DNA of 5,847 nt, from the NCBI GenBank assembly GCA_025464925.1, contig JAODMS010000261.1, forward strand, positions 1-5,847, written 5' to 3'. This DNA is from Arthrobacter sp. (GTDB lineage Bacteria > Actinomycetota > Actinomycetes > Actinomycetales > Micrococcaceae). Made by a program: the position numbers and the translations under genes. Under the pieces are notes generated by a model. It saw nothing but the letters and a program-made list of their open reading frames with translations. It ran no database searches and was not told the origin of the DNA. Positions 5,246 to 5,847 of this stretch are shown here, one piece after another (positions within the stretch are counted from its first letter, which is position 1; every line of letters begins with the position of its first letter).

Positions 5246-5847
5246 ATGGAAGCCGTCAGGGATTTCCTCCCGTCCCAGGACACGGACCAGGCCGATGGCC
5301 AGGTCCAGTTTCCCGGCGTGTATGCCGGCGTGGAGGATGCCCTCGCTGGGCTTCAGAGGGTGGGCTCGACCGCGGTGGCGGACGCGGCGTTCTGGGGATT
5401 CCGGGCCGCGTCCGACTTCGCCGGCCGGGTCGAGGAACTCTCCCGGACCGTAGAGTATTTCCAGCTCGTCGCGGCCGCCGCGGTGGACCGCACGAGGCGC
5501 CAGGCAACGGCCGAGGCCGGCAACAGTCGGGGCGCCGGGATTGTGGGCTGGACCACGGGCTGGCGCGACACGTGCGCCGATGGCCGGGACGGCACTCCGG
5601 ACGCTTCTGCCGGCGTCGGCGCTGACGCGCCATGTGACACGGACGGTACTCCAGGCGCTTCTGTCGCTTCGGAGGTTTCCGGCTCCAAGGATGCCGACGC
5701 TGTAGACGACGGGTACCGGAACACTACGGAGTTCCTGCGGGCCCGGTTGCGGATCAGCGCCCCGGAGGCCCGGCGCCGGCTCGCCCTCGCCGAGGACCTG
5801 CTGCCCGAACCGCACGATTGGATGAGGCAACCTAAAAAGTCGCTGCC
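5246..5847 (+). CDS. DUF222 / HNH-endonuclease-family protein, 5' part (runs off the window)
   Basis: The frame from ATG 5246 (MEAVRDFLPSQDTDQAD) stays open for 200 codons to the window end. Two stretches are characteristic: VEELSRTVEYFQLVAAAAVDRTRRQA (about residues 66-91) and YRNTTEFLRARLRISAPEARRRLALAEDLLP (about 159-189). They match the DUF222 N-terminal domain found in multi-copy actinobacterial proteins, related to the 13E12 repeat family, that usually end in an HNH nuclease domain. That domain would lie outside the window. Between the two blocks is a low-complexity Gly/Ala/Asp/Ser linker (about 110-155). Codon third positions are strongly G/C, unlike the element genes. No Shine-Dalgarno precedes the start (tggcagaatttagtc). 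The biological role of the family is not settled. The gene belongs to the chromosome, not the element. Confidence 0.85.
   Translation, partial: MEAVRDFLPSQDTDQADGQVQFPGVYAGVEDALAGLQRVGSTAVADAAFWGFRAASDFAGRVEELSRTVEYFQLVAAAAVDRTRRQATAEAGNSRGAGIVGWTTGWRDTCADGRDGTPDASAGVGADAPCDTDGTPGASVASEVSGSKDADAVDDGYRNTTEFLRARLRISAPEARRRLALAEDLLPEPHDWMRQPKKSL

Noticed and set aside
5173..5625. 150-codon plus-strand frame overlapping the DUF222 gene
   Set aside because: It is a Gly/Arg-rich out-of-frame reading of the DUF222 gene, typical of GC-rich frame shadows.
5240..5830. 196-codon minus-strand frame opposite the DUF222 gene
   Set aside because: High-GC coding DNA routinely opens long antisense frames. 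The plus strand carries the clear DUF222 motifs.
1..5847. CRISPR array or multi-unit tandem repeats
   Set aside because: No regularly spaced repeat family beyond the two-unit arm sites and the linker repeat was seen.

Overview
The window is most likely from a high-GC actinobacterium, probably of the Micrococcaceae (Arthrobacter-like). The last ~600 bases are the start of a DUF222/HNH-type gene of the sort that is multi-copy in such genomes. That flank has strongly G/C-biased third codon positions, whereas the ~5 kb to its left is visibly less GC-rich. No similarity search was possible, so family calls rest on motifs and recall.

The core of the window is a compact integrative element of about 5,041 bp inserted in the 3' end of a tRNA-Val(UAC) gene. 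The tRNA is cut by the left window edge and occupies 1-65. An 18-bp direct repeat, tcccggtaggacccacac, lies at 51-68 (tRNA end, attL) and again at 5092-5109 (attR). Just inside each end is a near-identical two-unit direct repeat built on gctactgctttt (156-183 and 4999-5027), which I read as integrase arm-binding sites. A long hairpin (80-140) follows the tRNA and looks like an element-supplied terminator. A strong terminator immediately outside attR (5114-5158) is probably the original tRNA terminator, displaced by the insertion.

Inside the element only two gene-sized units are visible. First is a tyrosine recombinase (219-1678). Its catalytic half is intact and keeps the R-K-HxxR-W-Y residues, but its N-terminal arm-binding/core-binding half is broken by three apparent frameshifts. 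Second is a 940-residue ABC-type ATPase (1881-4703) with Walker A, a CxxC zinc-hook apex between coiled coils, an LSEGE signature, Walker B/D-loop/H-switch, and a C-terminal domain. That C-terminal domain carries an R-x3-E...H arrangement like the anticodon-nuclease triad of PrrC/RloC. I infer a stand-alone antiphage (RloC-like) gene as the cargo.

Between integrase and cargo there is a small inverted repeat and a partial third copy of the att core. After the cargo comes a short open frame that may be the remnant of another gene. No excisionase, repressor, replication gene or restriction-modification system is visible. With its integrase broken, the element is probably fixed in place unless helped in trans, while its cargo reading frame is intact over 2.8 kb.
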